DNA of 6,371 nucleotides, taken from positions 1 through 6,371 of the forward strand of contig JAEZWW010000025.1 in NCBI GenBank assembly GCA_023442945.1, written 5' to 3'. The stretch comes from Pseudomonadota bacterium. Its GTDB lineage: Bacteria; Pseudomonadota; Gammaproteobacteria; Burkholderiales; Burkholderiaceae_C. Under the pieces are notes generated by a model that searched no databases, had not been told where the DNA came from, and saw only the letters and a program-made list of their open reading frames with translations. This document shows, piece after piece, positions 1-5,537 of the stretch. Within the stretch, counting starts at the first letter, position 1. Each line of letters starts with the position of its first letter. The position numbers were made by a program, and so were the translations under genes.

Positions 1-819
1 GGCCAGCACCAGGCGGCGCGCCGCCCAGGGCTCGGCCAGGGCGATGCGACGCAGTGCGCCGGCGCGGGCTTCACGCTCGGCCACGGCGCGCGGCACCACG
101 GCCACGCCGGCGCCCAGGGCGACCATGCGGCAGGCCGCTTCCAGGCTGCCCAGACGCACGCGGCAATCCCACGCCGGCGCCAAACGCCGCGCTTGCGTCG
201 TCACCAGCGCCTGTAAGGCGTTGCCTTCGTGCAGGCCGATGAAGGGCTCGTCGATGACCGCCTGCAGCGGCGCACGCCGCGTGCCCACCAGCGCATGGCG
301 GCGCGGCACGACCAGCACCAGCGGGTCGGGGTGCAGGGGCGCGGTGTCCAGCCCGCTCAGGTCGGTGGCGTCCGACAGCACCCCCAACTCGGCGCTGCCG
401 CGCCGCACGGCGTCGGCGATGTCGGCACTGGGGCGTTCGGGCATGTCCAGCGTGTAACCCGGGTGCGCGGCCAGAAAGCGCGCCAGCAGCGGCGGCAGGT
501 GCACCGTCGCGGCCGAGGTGTTGGCCAGCAGGCGCAGGTGCGCGCGCGGACCCTGCGCGTGTTGGGCCATGGCGTCCTGCAGCTGGGCCAGCTGACCCAG
601 CACCTGCTGCGCCTCGCGCGTCAGCGTCTGACCGGCGGGCGTGGCGTGCACGCCGCGCCGGTCGCGCACCAGCAAGGGGGTGCCAACGGCGTCCTCCAGC
701 GCGCGGATGCGGGCACTGGCCGAGGCCAGGGTCATGTGGCTGCGCACCGCGCCGGCGGTGATGCTGCCTGCCTCGTGCACATGCAGGAAAAGCCGCAGAT
801 CGATCAGGTCGTAGCGCAT
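1..819 (-). CDS. LysR-family transcriptional regulator, C-terminus cut by window edge
   Basis: The minus-strand frame is open from the ATG at 819 to base 1 (273 codons, no stop). Residues about 5-63 form the winged helix-turn-helix of LysR regulators: DLRLFLHVHEAGSITAGA, then SASARIRALEDAVGTPLLVR and the usual ATPAGQTL end of the wing. A linker helix follows (about 65-90). The rest is a periplasmic-binding-protein-like effector domain, with RRGSAELGVLSD near 139-150 and the family's late SLEAACRMVALGAGVAVVP block near 226-244. Family members are about 300 residues, so roughly 25-30 residues are missing beyond base 1. No strong Shine-Dalgarno precedes the ATG, but this start gives the normal LysR N-terminus. 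It is divergent from the permease gene starting at 965, the classical LysR arrangement, so it probably regulates that gene and itself. The inducer cannot be read from the sequence. Confidence 0.95.
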   Translation of the reverse strand, partial: MRYDLIDLRLFLHVHEAGSITAGAVRSHMTLASASARIRALEDAVGTPLLVRDRRGVHATPAGQTLTREAQQVLGQLAQLQDAMAQHAQGPRAHLRLLANTSAATVHLPPLLARFLAAHPGYTLDMPERPSADIADAVRRGSAELGVLSDATDLSGLDTAPLHPDPLVLVVPRRHALVGTRRAPLQAVIDEPFIGLHEGNALQALVTTQARRLAPAWDCRVRLGSLEAACRMVALGAGVAVVPRAVAEREARAGALRRIALAEPWAARRLVLA

Positions 820-857
820 GGCGTGCAGGCTAGCACGTGTCGGGGGTTTTGGGCGCA

Positions 858-887
858 AGCCTCAGCCGCAGCCTGAGGCTGCCTCAG
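858..887. promoter_or_regulatory. Candidate LysR-type operator: inverted repeat plus third half-site
   Basis: AGCCTCAG at 858-865 and CTGAGGCT at 873-880 are perfect 8-bp inverted arms around a 7-base centre. GCCTCAG recurs at 881-887, exactly 22 bp (about two helical turns) after its first copy at 859-865. The cluster lies between the divergent starts at 819 and 965, where a LysR protein would bind a recognition and an activation site. The arms do not match the textbook T-N11-A spacing exactly (the symmetric T and A here are separated by 13). I found no convincing sigma-70 promoter for either gene in this gap. Confidence 0.45.
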
Positions 888-964
888 CACTTCGCGCAGT
901 GACTTGAGCGGCGGGTATCCCCAGAATCGGTGCATCCCTTCTACCTCTTCGAGCTCTGAGTGCC

Positions 965-1729
965 ATGACCGATACCGCCGCCCTCTCCTTCTCGCCCGCC
1001 GTGTGGCTGTTCTGCATCGCGGTGTTCACCGCCGCTGGCGTGGTCAAAGGCGTGGTGGGCCTGGGCCTGCCAACGCTGGCGATGGCGCTGCTGGCGCTGC
1101 GGCTGCTGCCGGCGCAGGCGGCGGCGCTGCTGATCCTGCCCTCGCTCGTCACCAACGTGTGGCAGATGCTGCCGCTGCGCACCCTGCCGTCGCTGGTGCG
1201 CCAGCTGTGGGCGATGCAGGTCGGCGTGGTGCTGGGCACGCTGGCGGGCGCGTGGTGGCTGGGCGCACCGGCCGGCGCCTGGGCCGAGGCCGCCCTGGGC
1301 GTGGCGCTGCTGGTATACGGCGCCTGGGGCCTGTGGGGGCGGCAGCTGCCGCGCCCGTCCGAGGCCGTGCAGCGTGTCGCGGGGCCGCTGGTCGGGGCGG
1401 CGACGGGGCTGGTGACGGCCTTGACCGGCGTCTTCGTGGTGCCGGCGGTGCCCTACCTGCAGTCGCTGGGCCTGGTGCGCGACGATCTGGTGCAGGGGAT
1501 GGGCCTGGCCTTCACGGTGTCGACGCTGGCGCTGGCGGGCGGCCTGGCCTTGAACCAGCAGTACCCCGCCGCCGCCGCGACCGGGTCGGCCCTGCTGGTG
1601 CTGCCGGCGCTGATCGGCATGAAGCTGAGCGAACGGCTGCGCCAACGCCTGTCGCCCGCGCGTTTTCGGCTGTGCTTCATGGGCGCGCTGATGGGATTGG
1701 GGGCGTGGATGCTGTGGCGGGCGGTGTAG
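965..1729 (+). CDS. TauE/SafE-family membrane permease (putative sulfite/organosulfonate exporter family)
   Basis: This 254-residue protein is almost wholly hydrophobic, with about seven to eight membrane segments (roughly 12-42, 48-66, 82-100, 105-125, 138-160, 180-195, 203-220, 234-252). It has the two-fold internal repeat of TauE/SafE proteins. The first half carries VVKGVVGLGLPTLAMALL (about 26-43) and the second half GAATGLVTALTGVFVVPAVP (144-163), both with the glycine-rich helix and following proline typical of the family. Its length is normal for complete members (about 250). It should sit in the inner membrane. Family members are linked to export of sulfite, sulfoacetate or other small anions, and substrates are rarely known, so none is assigned here. 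The ATG has only a weak TGAG upstream, but it precedes the first membrane helix suitably. It is probably controlled by the divergent LysR gene. Confidence 0.92.
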   Translation: MTDTAALSFSPAVWLFCIAVFTAAGVVKGVVGLGLPTLAMALLALRLLPAQAAALLILPSLVTNVWQMLPLRTLPSLVRQLWAMQVGVVLGTLAGAWWLGAPAGAWAEAALGVALLVYGAWGLWGRQLPRPSEAVQRVAGPLVGAATGLVTALTGVFVVPAVPYLQSLGLVRDDLVQGMGLAFTVSTLALAGGLALNQQYPAAAATGSALLVLPALIGMKLSERLRQRLSPARFRLCFMGALMGLGAWMLWRAV

Positions 1730-1777
1730 GACCACAACGGCACGCCAACAGCCGATTTGAAGCCCAATCGACCATTC

Positions 1778-1818
1778 GCCCTACAGCCATCAGCGCGGCC
1801 AGCTATTCAATCAATAGC
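1778..1818 (+). repeat. Degenerate intergenic repeat, copy 1, with short AT-rich dyad
   Basis: Bases 1778-1810 align without gaps to 2428-2460. GCCCTAC, CAGCGCG and CAGCTAT are identical and equally spaced, about 25 of 33 positions matching by eye. The copy lies in the 105-bp gap between the convergent 3' ends of the permease and cupin genes. It runs into a short hairpin, GCTATT (1802-1807) and AATAGC (1813-1818) around CAATC. I recall similar AGCAGCTAT-containing repeats as common between genes in Comamonadaceae genomes. The hairpin is too weak, and lacks a T-run, to be called a terminator, although both flanking genes need one here. Confidence 0.5.
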
Positions 1819-1834
1819 ACGTTGAACCACCGCT

Positions 1835-2218
1835 TCAGGCCCGCACAAAGACCGTGACCAGCGCCTCGTCGCCCAGCAGGCGGCTGCGGTGGCCGTGGCG
1901 CTGGGCGTCAAACGTGGCGTCTTCCGGCAGCGTGTCGTTGGAATAAAAGCACTCGCCCGGGCCGAAGACGCGGGTGCTGCCGTCTTGCAGGCCGATCTCC
2001 ATGCGGCCTTGCAGCACGATCAGCCATTGCGGCGTGGTCGTGCAGTGGAAGTCGCTGGCAAACCCGACCGGGCTGCGGCGAAACTGCACGCCGCCCGACG
2101 CCTGCAGCGCCGACAGGCGCGACAGCGGCGTGCCCTCCTCCAGCGCGATCGGCTCCTCGCGAAAGCGCGCGCGCCCATCAACGTCGGTGAACAGCACGGG
2201 CAGGGTGAGCGCGGTCAT
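1835..2218 (-). CDS. Small single-domain cupin protein
   Basis: The 127-residue product has the layout of a single cupin barrel. The first motif region spans about 52-75: GFASDFHCTTTPQWLIVLQG, with H58 as possible metal ligand and the VLQGRMEI strand after it. The second spans about 80-110: GSTRVFGPGECFYSND, the PGE turn followed by H108 and H110. The canonical HxH pair of motif 1 is reduced to one histidine, so metal binding is uncertain. The frame extends upstream to 2410, but the ATG at 2218 is preferred because the extension covers the promoter-like element at 2251-2256 and has no cupin character. There is no clear Shine-Dalgarno. It is transcribed alone, convergent with the permease gene and separated from the nitroreductase gene by a terminator. 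Specific function unknown; similar small cupins include regulators' sensor domains, isomerases and dioxygenase-like proteins. Confidence 0.88.
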   Translation of the reverse strand: MTALTLPVLFTDVDGRARFREEPIALEEGTPLSRLSALQASGGVQFRRSPVGFASDFHCTTTPQWLIVLQGRMEIGLQDGSTRVFGPGECFYSNDTLPEDATFDAQRHGHRSRLLGDEALVTVFVRA

Positions 2219-2233
2219 GGTGGGGGTATCGGT

Positions 2234-2241
2234 AAAAAAAA
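2234..2241 (-). other. Eight-T tract in cupin leader
   Basis: Eight consecutive Ts (minus strand) lie between the predicted -10 hexamer and the cupin ATG, starting about 10 bases after the hexamer, close to the expected transcription start. A run this long stands out in such GC-rich DNA. Confidence 0.9.
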
Positions 2242-2250
2242 CGGATGGCC

Positions 2251-2256
2251 AGTGTA
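2251..2256 (-). promoter_or_regulatory. Predicted -10 element of the cupin gene
   Basis: TACACT (five of six matching TATAAT at the key T, A and T positions except for CAC core differences) lies in the context CCTCTACACTGGC, 32 bases before the cupin ATG. The same context with one change precedes the nitroreductase gene at 3160-3165. No good -35 hexamer is found 16-18 bases upstream, so either an activator or a weak promoter is implied. Confidence 0.45.
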
Positions 2257-2382
2257 GAGGGACGCGCCGGCCGTTTGGTGCGCTTTGTGCGCCCGGGTGA
2301 CGTCGCCCACCCCAGCGCACCCTGGACGGGCGGCCACGCGGTTCCCGCTCGCCCGGCTCGGCTGCTGCCCGCTTGACCCACG

Positions 2383-2407
2383 AAAAAGGCCTCCGCAGAG
2401 GCCTTTT
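2383..2407 (-). terminator. Intrinsic terminator of the nitroreductase gene
   Basis: AAAAGGCCTC (2384-2393) and GAGGCCTTTT (2398-2407) form a perfect 10-bp stem with a CGCA loop. Read on the minus strand, the stem ends in five Ts (2387-2383). It lies about 75 bases beyond the nitroreductase stop at 2484, and it isolates that gene from the cupin gene downstream. The A-rich left flank means it could also stop transcription coming from the plus strand. Confidence 0.9.
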
Positions 2408-2421
2408 CATGGCATTTCTCG

Positions 2422-2460
2422 GCGCTGGCCCTACTGCAGCCAGCGCGAGCAGCTATCAAA
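2422..2460 (+). repeat. Degenerate intergenic repeat, copy 2, with 8-bp dyad
   Basis: Bases 2428-2460 match copy 1 at 1778-1810 without gaps. This copy additionally has a perfect inverted repeat, GCGCTGGC (2422-2429) and GCCAGCGC (2439-2446), around a 9-base loop, followed by GAGCAGCTATCAAAA. It lies just beyond the nitroreductase stop codon and before the terminator. The combination of a GCGCT stem and an AGCAGCTATCAAAA tail fits the dispersed palindromic repeat I recall from Comamonadaceae intergenic regions. Confidence 0.55.
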
Positions 2461-2483
2461 ACAGCAGCAAACCTGCTGCCCGC

Positions 2484-3086
2484 TCAGCGCACCGTCTTGA
2501 AGCGGATGTCGTCGGCGATGAAGGTTTTCTCGGGGAATGGCGCCTCGTTCGAGCCAAAGGGCATCTGCGCGCGCAGCTTCCAGGACGCGGGCACGTCCCA
2601 GGTGCGGGCCACTTCGGCGTCGATCAGCGGCGCATAGTGCTGCAGGCTGGCGCCGATGCCGGCCTCGGCCAGCGCCGTCCACACCGCGTACTGCGCCATG
2701 CCGGCCGAGTGCTCGGAAAAGATGGGGAAGTTGTCGGCGTACAGCGGAAACTTCTGCTGCAGTTCCTTGATGACGTCCTGGTCTTCGTAGAACAGCACCG
2801 TGCCCGCGCCGGCGGCAAACGCGTCCATTTTGGCGTCGGTTGAGGCGAAGGCGTCTGCCGGCACCATGGGGCGCAGGGTTTCCTTGGTGATCACCTTCCA
2901 CAGCTTTTCGCTGGCTGCGCCAAACAGGATGACGGCGCGCGAACTCTGCGAATTGAACGAGGACGGCGCCACGCGGATCGCCTGGCGAATCAGGGCGTCG
3001 ACTTCGGCTTCAGAAAGGGGCAAGTTGCGGCCCAGGGCGTATTGGGTGCGGCGATTGGTGAAAAGTTGGAGGGCGGCGTTGCTCAT
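2484..3086 (-). CDS. Nitroreductase-family FMN oxidoreductase, Frm2/Hbn1-like
   Basis: The product is 200 residues, normal for this short nitroreductase subgroup. FMN-contact regions are visible: NRRTQYAL at 11-18 (the RR pair that grips the flavin phosphate), PSSFNSQSSR at 41-50 followed by AVILFG and KLWKVITKETLR (61-72), and PFGSNEAPFPEK near 176-187. The PSSFNSQS block is typical of the Frm2/Hbn1-like branch of NAD(P)H-dependent nitroreductases, cytosolic FMN homodimers. A physiological substrate is not evident; quinone or nitroaromatic reduction and a redox-stress role are possibilities. The frame stays open upstream to 3272, but the ATG at 3086 gives the family's N-terminus, and a longer start would run over the promoter-like TACACT and the 3' end of the next gene. 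No strong Shine-Dalgarno. It is monocistronic, with its own terminator at 2383-2407. Confidence 0.93.
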   Translation of the reverse strand: MSNAALQLFTNRRTQYALGRNLPLSEAEVDALIRQAIRVAPSSFNSQSSRAVILFGAASEKLWKVITKETLRPMVPADAFASTDAKMDAFAAGAGTVLFYEDQDVIKELQQKFPLYADNFPIFSEHSAGMAQYAVWTALAEAGIGASLQHYAPLIDAEVARTWDVPASWKLRAQMPFGSNEAPFPEKTFIADDIRFKTVR

Positions 3087-3127
3087 GCTGGGAGTTGGAT
3101 CGGGATCTGATGGAATGAAATCGGCGA

Positions 3128-3146
3128 GATGGGCGCGTGGCCCATC
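3128..3146 (-). promoter_or_regulatory. Dyad in nitroreductase leader: operator or 5' UTR hairpin
   Basis: GATGGGC (3128-3134) and GCCCATC (3140-3146) are perfect 7-bp arms around GCGTG. If transcription starts about 7 bases after the TACACT at 3160-3165, the dyad falls at roughly +8 to +26, a classic position for a repressor operator or an early RNA stem-loop. The function is inferred from position only. Confidence 0.35.
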
Positions 3147-3159
3147 CGACGGGCGCGCC

Positions 3160-3165
3160 AGTGTA
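3160..3165 (-). promoter_or_regulatory. Predicted -10 element of the nitroreductase gene
   Basis: TACACT in the context CCCCTACACTGGC, 73 bases before the ATG. Twelve of thirteen bases match the stretch before the cupin gene, which supports both as promoters. No recognisable -35 hexamer. Confidence 0.45.
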
Positions 3166-3230
3166 GGGGAAGGCCATTGACCGTGCGCGGGCCATGGCAT
3201 GGCATTCGTGGCAGCGCCGCCCGGCCGTGA

Positions 3231-3260
3231 ACGGGGACGGGCCGCCTGGGCCCGCCCCGT
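3231..3260 (-). terminator. Strong GC hairpin just after the IPTL-CTERM gene
   Basis: ACGGGG (3231-3236) and CGGGCC (3238-3243) pair with GGCCCG (3249-3254) and CCCCGT (3255-3260). This gives 12 base pairs with a single bulged A at 3237 and a 5-base loop. It starts 8 bases past the stop codon of the minus-strand gene ending at 3269. There is no T-run after it on the minus strand, so it is not a textbook intrinsic terminator. It may instead protect the 3' end of the mRNA or cause pausing. Confidence 0.4.
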
Positions 3261-3268
3261 CCAGCGCA

Positions 3269-5191
3269 TCAAGAAGTGCGCGATGGACGGCTTGGGCGCC
3301 GAATGCCGAAAGCCCCCAGCAAGGCGGCCAGCACCAACAACCCGAACTGGCCCAGCGTCGGCACCGCCACCACGGGCGCGGCCACGGATTGCAGGTACCA
3401 GTTGTTGCCCACCTTGTGCAGCGAGTACGTGAAGGCGCCGGCCGTGACCGTGCCGCCGTCCAGGGTGAACACCGCGTTCGATGCGCCGTTGACCTGCACC
3501 ACCAGAATGCCGTCGCCCGTGGTGGCGGCGCCCAGCCCGCCGGCGTTGGAAATCCTCAGCACGCTGGCGCCGCTGCTGTCGCCTTGCACCACCAGGCGGT
3601 CGCTGGCAGAGGCGCTGTTGCCCAGCACGGTGTTCAGCAGCACCGTGCTGCCCGCCACGCCGGTGTAGTGGTTGGCGACGGTCAACACGTCATCGGCCGC
3701 GGCCGGGGTGTCGGCCAGGGTCACAGCGCCGCCGTTGCGCAGATCGCCATTGACGGTGTAGGCCCCGACCGGGCTGCCCTTGGCATCCAGCGTGGACGCC
3801 GCCTCCACCGTAAGCACCGCGCCCGCCGCGGGCTCGAACAGGTCACCGGTCAGGGCCAGCGTGCCCCCACCGCGCACGTTGATGGCTTCCCACAGGGTGA
3901 GGTTGCTGCCGTTGGCCGGGTTGTTCGCGCCCGTGAAGCCACGCATCGACAAACCCGCGATGTTCAGCGTATCGACCCCTGCCCCGCCATCGAACTGCGG
4001 CGCGCCGGTCACGTCGACCGTGCCTTGCAGGTTGACCGTGTCGTCGCCGGCGTCCATCAGGGTGATGCCTTTCAGCGTGCCCGCGGTGGCGGTGAAGCTG
4101 TCTGCCACCGGACTGCCGCGCACCACGGCGGCGCCTGCGGCAGTGGCCGTGATGTTGCCGCTGCTGGTGATGGTGGCGCCGCCGGTCGCCTTGCTCGCGT
4201 CAATGCCATCGCCGGCCGCCGAGGTCAGGGTGCCACGGTTGGTCACCGAGGCCGTGGTCCCGCTGACCACCTGAACCGCGGCAGAGTTCGCGCCGGCAGC
4301 CTGCACGGTGCCCGACAACACCTGCACGTCCACCGTGCTGCCCACCGATTGCGCCAGGACCCCGGGGGAGTCCACGCCCTTCGCGTCCACGAGACCGCCG
4401 CCATCGACCAGCACCGACACAGGGCTCTGGTCGACCGAGTAGGCGGTCAGAGCAGCAGAAGTGGCCCCCTGCGTGGTCGCGCTGCCCCCGTGCATGCTGA
4501 TCGACACCGGCGCCGTGCGGGGGCCGTGGTAGGCCGCCGCCAGCAACGCTGATGCGTTGACCCCCGCCGTCTCGACCACGACATTGGTCGTGTTCAGGGT
4601 GACAGAGCCCGCGGCAGTGCCCCCGAACCCCGTATAGGCCATGACGCCGTAGGTGGCGTCCCCCTGGGTGGTGACGTGCGTGCCATTGACCGACGCCAGC
4701 GCGTTGCCCGAACCCGGGCCGAGCACTTCCGCCAACACCCCAATGGGCGCGTTCCCGCCCGCAGGCTGGCCCGTGGTCTCGACGACCCGACCGGTCACTT
4801 CGACGGTCGCGTCGCCTCTGGAAGTCGCCATCAGCCCACGGCCCCAAAAACCGTCGACCGAGGTTTTGACCGATGCGAATTGGTTCGCCATGAGGGACGT
4901 GGCGTCCGTCGTGTTGCGCGGCCCGCTGAGGACACCCTGGCCGGTCACGGCCATGGCGGGATTGGCCAACACCAGTGTGCCTATGGGGGTCACGTAGTAG
5001 TCGATCCCGTTGCCATAGGCCGCCGCGCTGCAGGTGACGCTTGGCGCCACCGGCCCACATTCAGCGGCCGCCAAGGCCGGCCCGGCAACCAAAAAGTTAG
5101 CCGCTGCCGCCACGGCAGTGAGCGAAAGCGCTCGCGCTGCCGTCTTGGGTGTGGAAATTTGGGCCGTGGACGGATGTGCTCCCTCGATCAA
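3269..5191 (-). CDS. Autotransporter-like passenger protein with IPTL-CTERM sorting tail, no beta-barrel
   Basis: The 640-residue product opens with a signal peptide (basic residues to R20, hydrophobic 21-40, likely cleavage after ALA near 41). C45 and C54 follow, then GNGIDYYV, as at the start of many autotransporter passengers. Residues about 80-500 are low-complexity G/A/T/V/S/N repeats predicting a right-handed beta-helix (for example GDGIDASKATGGATITSSGN at 327-346). GDDTVNL and GGAGVDTLN occur at 382-388 and 402-410. Residues about 505-602 resemble the pertactin-type autochaperone end of passengers: LLNTVLGNSASASDRLVVQG, then TTGDGILVVQVNGA and NNWYLQS. In an autotransporter a roughly 260-residue barrel follows. 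Here the protein instead ends VPTLGQFG (610-617), a hydrophobic segment to 630, RR and a short tail, which is an IPTL-CTERM signal. Such proteins are thought to be handled by an exosortase (XrtH type); none is in the window. The start is a TTG with no Shine-Dalgarno; no in-frame ATG exists. Confidence 0.88.
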   Translation of the reverse strand: MIEGAHPSTAQISTPKTAARALSLTAVAAAANFLVAGPALAAAECGPVAPSVTCSAAAYGNGIDYYVTPIGTLVLANPAMAVTGQGVLSGPRNTTDATSLMANQFASVKTSVDGFWGRGLMATSRGDATVEVTGRVVETTGQPAGGNAPIGVLAEVLGPGSGNALASVNGTHVTTQGDATYGVMAYTGFGGTAAGSVTLNTTNVVVETAGVNASALLAAAYHGPRTAPVSISMHGGSATTQGATSAALTAYSVDQSPVSVLVDGGGLVDAKGVDSPGVLAQSVGSTVDVQVLSGTVQAAGANSAAVQVVSGTTASVTNRGTLTSAAGDGIDASKATGGATITSSGNITATAAGAAVVRGSPVADSFTATAGTLKGITLMDAGDDTVNLQGTVDVTGAPQFDGGAGVDTLNIAGLSMRGFTGANNPANGSNLTLWEAINVRGGGTLALTGDLFEPAAGAVLTVEAASTLDAKGSPVGAYTVNGDLRNGGAVTLADTPAAADDVLTVANHYTGVAGSTVLLNTVLGNSASASDRLVVQGDSSGASVLRISNAGGLGAATTGDGILVVQVNGASNAVFTLDGGTVTAGAFTYSLHKVGNNWYLQSVAAPVVAVPTLGQFGLLVLAALLGAFGIRRPSRPSRTS

Positions 5192-5241
5192 CGAACGAAT
5201 TTGTACAAAAGTACCTGCGCAGCAGAATTTCTCACATTCAT
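5188..5241 (-). other. Possible 17-codon upstream ORF overlapping the TTG start
   Basis: On the minus strand an ATG at 5241 opens a frame of 17 codons (MNVRNSAAQVLLYKFVR). Its TGA stop overlaps the TTG start of the 640-residue gene in a TTGA junction. This geometry permits translational coupling, which would help a TTG start that has no Shine-Dalgarno. No good ribosome site precedes this ATG either, so it may be chance, or a sign that a one-base indel split the true N-terminus. Confidence 0.25.
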
Positions 5242-5537
5242 ACAGTCAGAACCAACATCGACTTGCAGGCGGGCGAGACGTGTTGCTCAGAATCGTTGCC
5301 GGCGCGCAACTCACGGACAGGTTTCCTGCCGGGCCCCTCCGGTCGCCCGCGACTCAGGGCGATACCCCCCGGCATCGCAACCGGCGGCCTATCGTCACCG
5401 GTCCGCCGCGCTCGCCCCTGCGCCCAGGCCACACCATGTTACCAATCAACACATGTGCGCGCCGACGATGTAACCCCACCCGCCGGGCTGGGCCGTTTCA
5501 GCCCTTATCTGCATCCACTTGCCTTCAGGAGGCCCGC
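5192..5537. other. 346-bp divergent intergenic region
   Basis: This separates two divergent genes for exported proteins, so it must hold both promoters, but I could not assign a convincing -35/-10 pair on either strand. Visible structure: a perfect palindrome TTTGTACAAA at 5200-5209 close to the minus-strand start; GTTGC (5295-5299) and GCAAC (5306-5310) as a small dyad; the palindrome CACATGTG at 5450-5457. No RNA gene or additional coding frame is supported. Confidence 0.6.
5527..5532 (+). promoter_or_regulatory. Strong ribosome binding site
   Basis: AGGAGG, a perfect Shine-Dalgarno, sits five bases before the ATG at 5538. It fixes the start of the following gene and is the only strong one in the window. 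Confidence 0.9.

Noticed and set aside
229..876. Long plus-strand open frame (215 codons) opposite the LysR gene
   Set aside because: Its translation is arginine/glutamine/histidine-rich noise typical of the antisense of GC-rich coding DNA, and the minus strand clearly encodes a LysR protein.
930..959. Possible 9-codon GTG-started leader ORF just before the permease ATG
   Set aside because: It ends five bases before the ATG, but there is no ribosome site, no known leader pattern, and such short frames are common by chance.
941..1735. Minus-strand open frame of 264 codons opposite the permease
   Set aside because: Q/R/H-rich shadow translation; the plus strand shows a complete TauE/SafE membrane protein.
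2219..2410. N-terminal extension of the cupin frame
   Set aside because: It would cross the TACACT element and the terminator region, and it reads as arginine/proline-rich sequence with no cupin features.
2462..2478. CAGCAG/CTGCTG mini-hairpin before the nitroreductase stop as a terminator
   Set aside because: Six weak pairs with no T-run; a much better terminator lies at 2383-2407.
3087..3272. N-terminal extension of the nitroreductase frame
   Set aside because: It would include the promoter-like element and overlap the stop of the next gene; the family N-terminus starts at the ATG at 3086.
3194..4552. Plus-strand open frame of 452 codons antisense to the passenger gene
   Set aside because: Low-complexity H/R/G/A translation with no domain character; the minus-strand frame has a signal peptide, beta-helix repeats and a sorting tail.
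5120..5133. GAGCG-AAAG-CGCTC hairpin inside the signal-peptide coding region
   Set aside because: Only five base pairs in alanine/leucine/arginine codons; easily explained by codon use.
5439..5474. TTACCA and TGTAAC as -35/-10 for the right-hand secreted protein gene
   Set aside because: The spacing of 24 bases is too long for a sigma-70 promoter.
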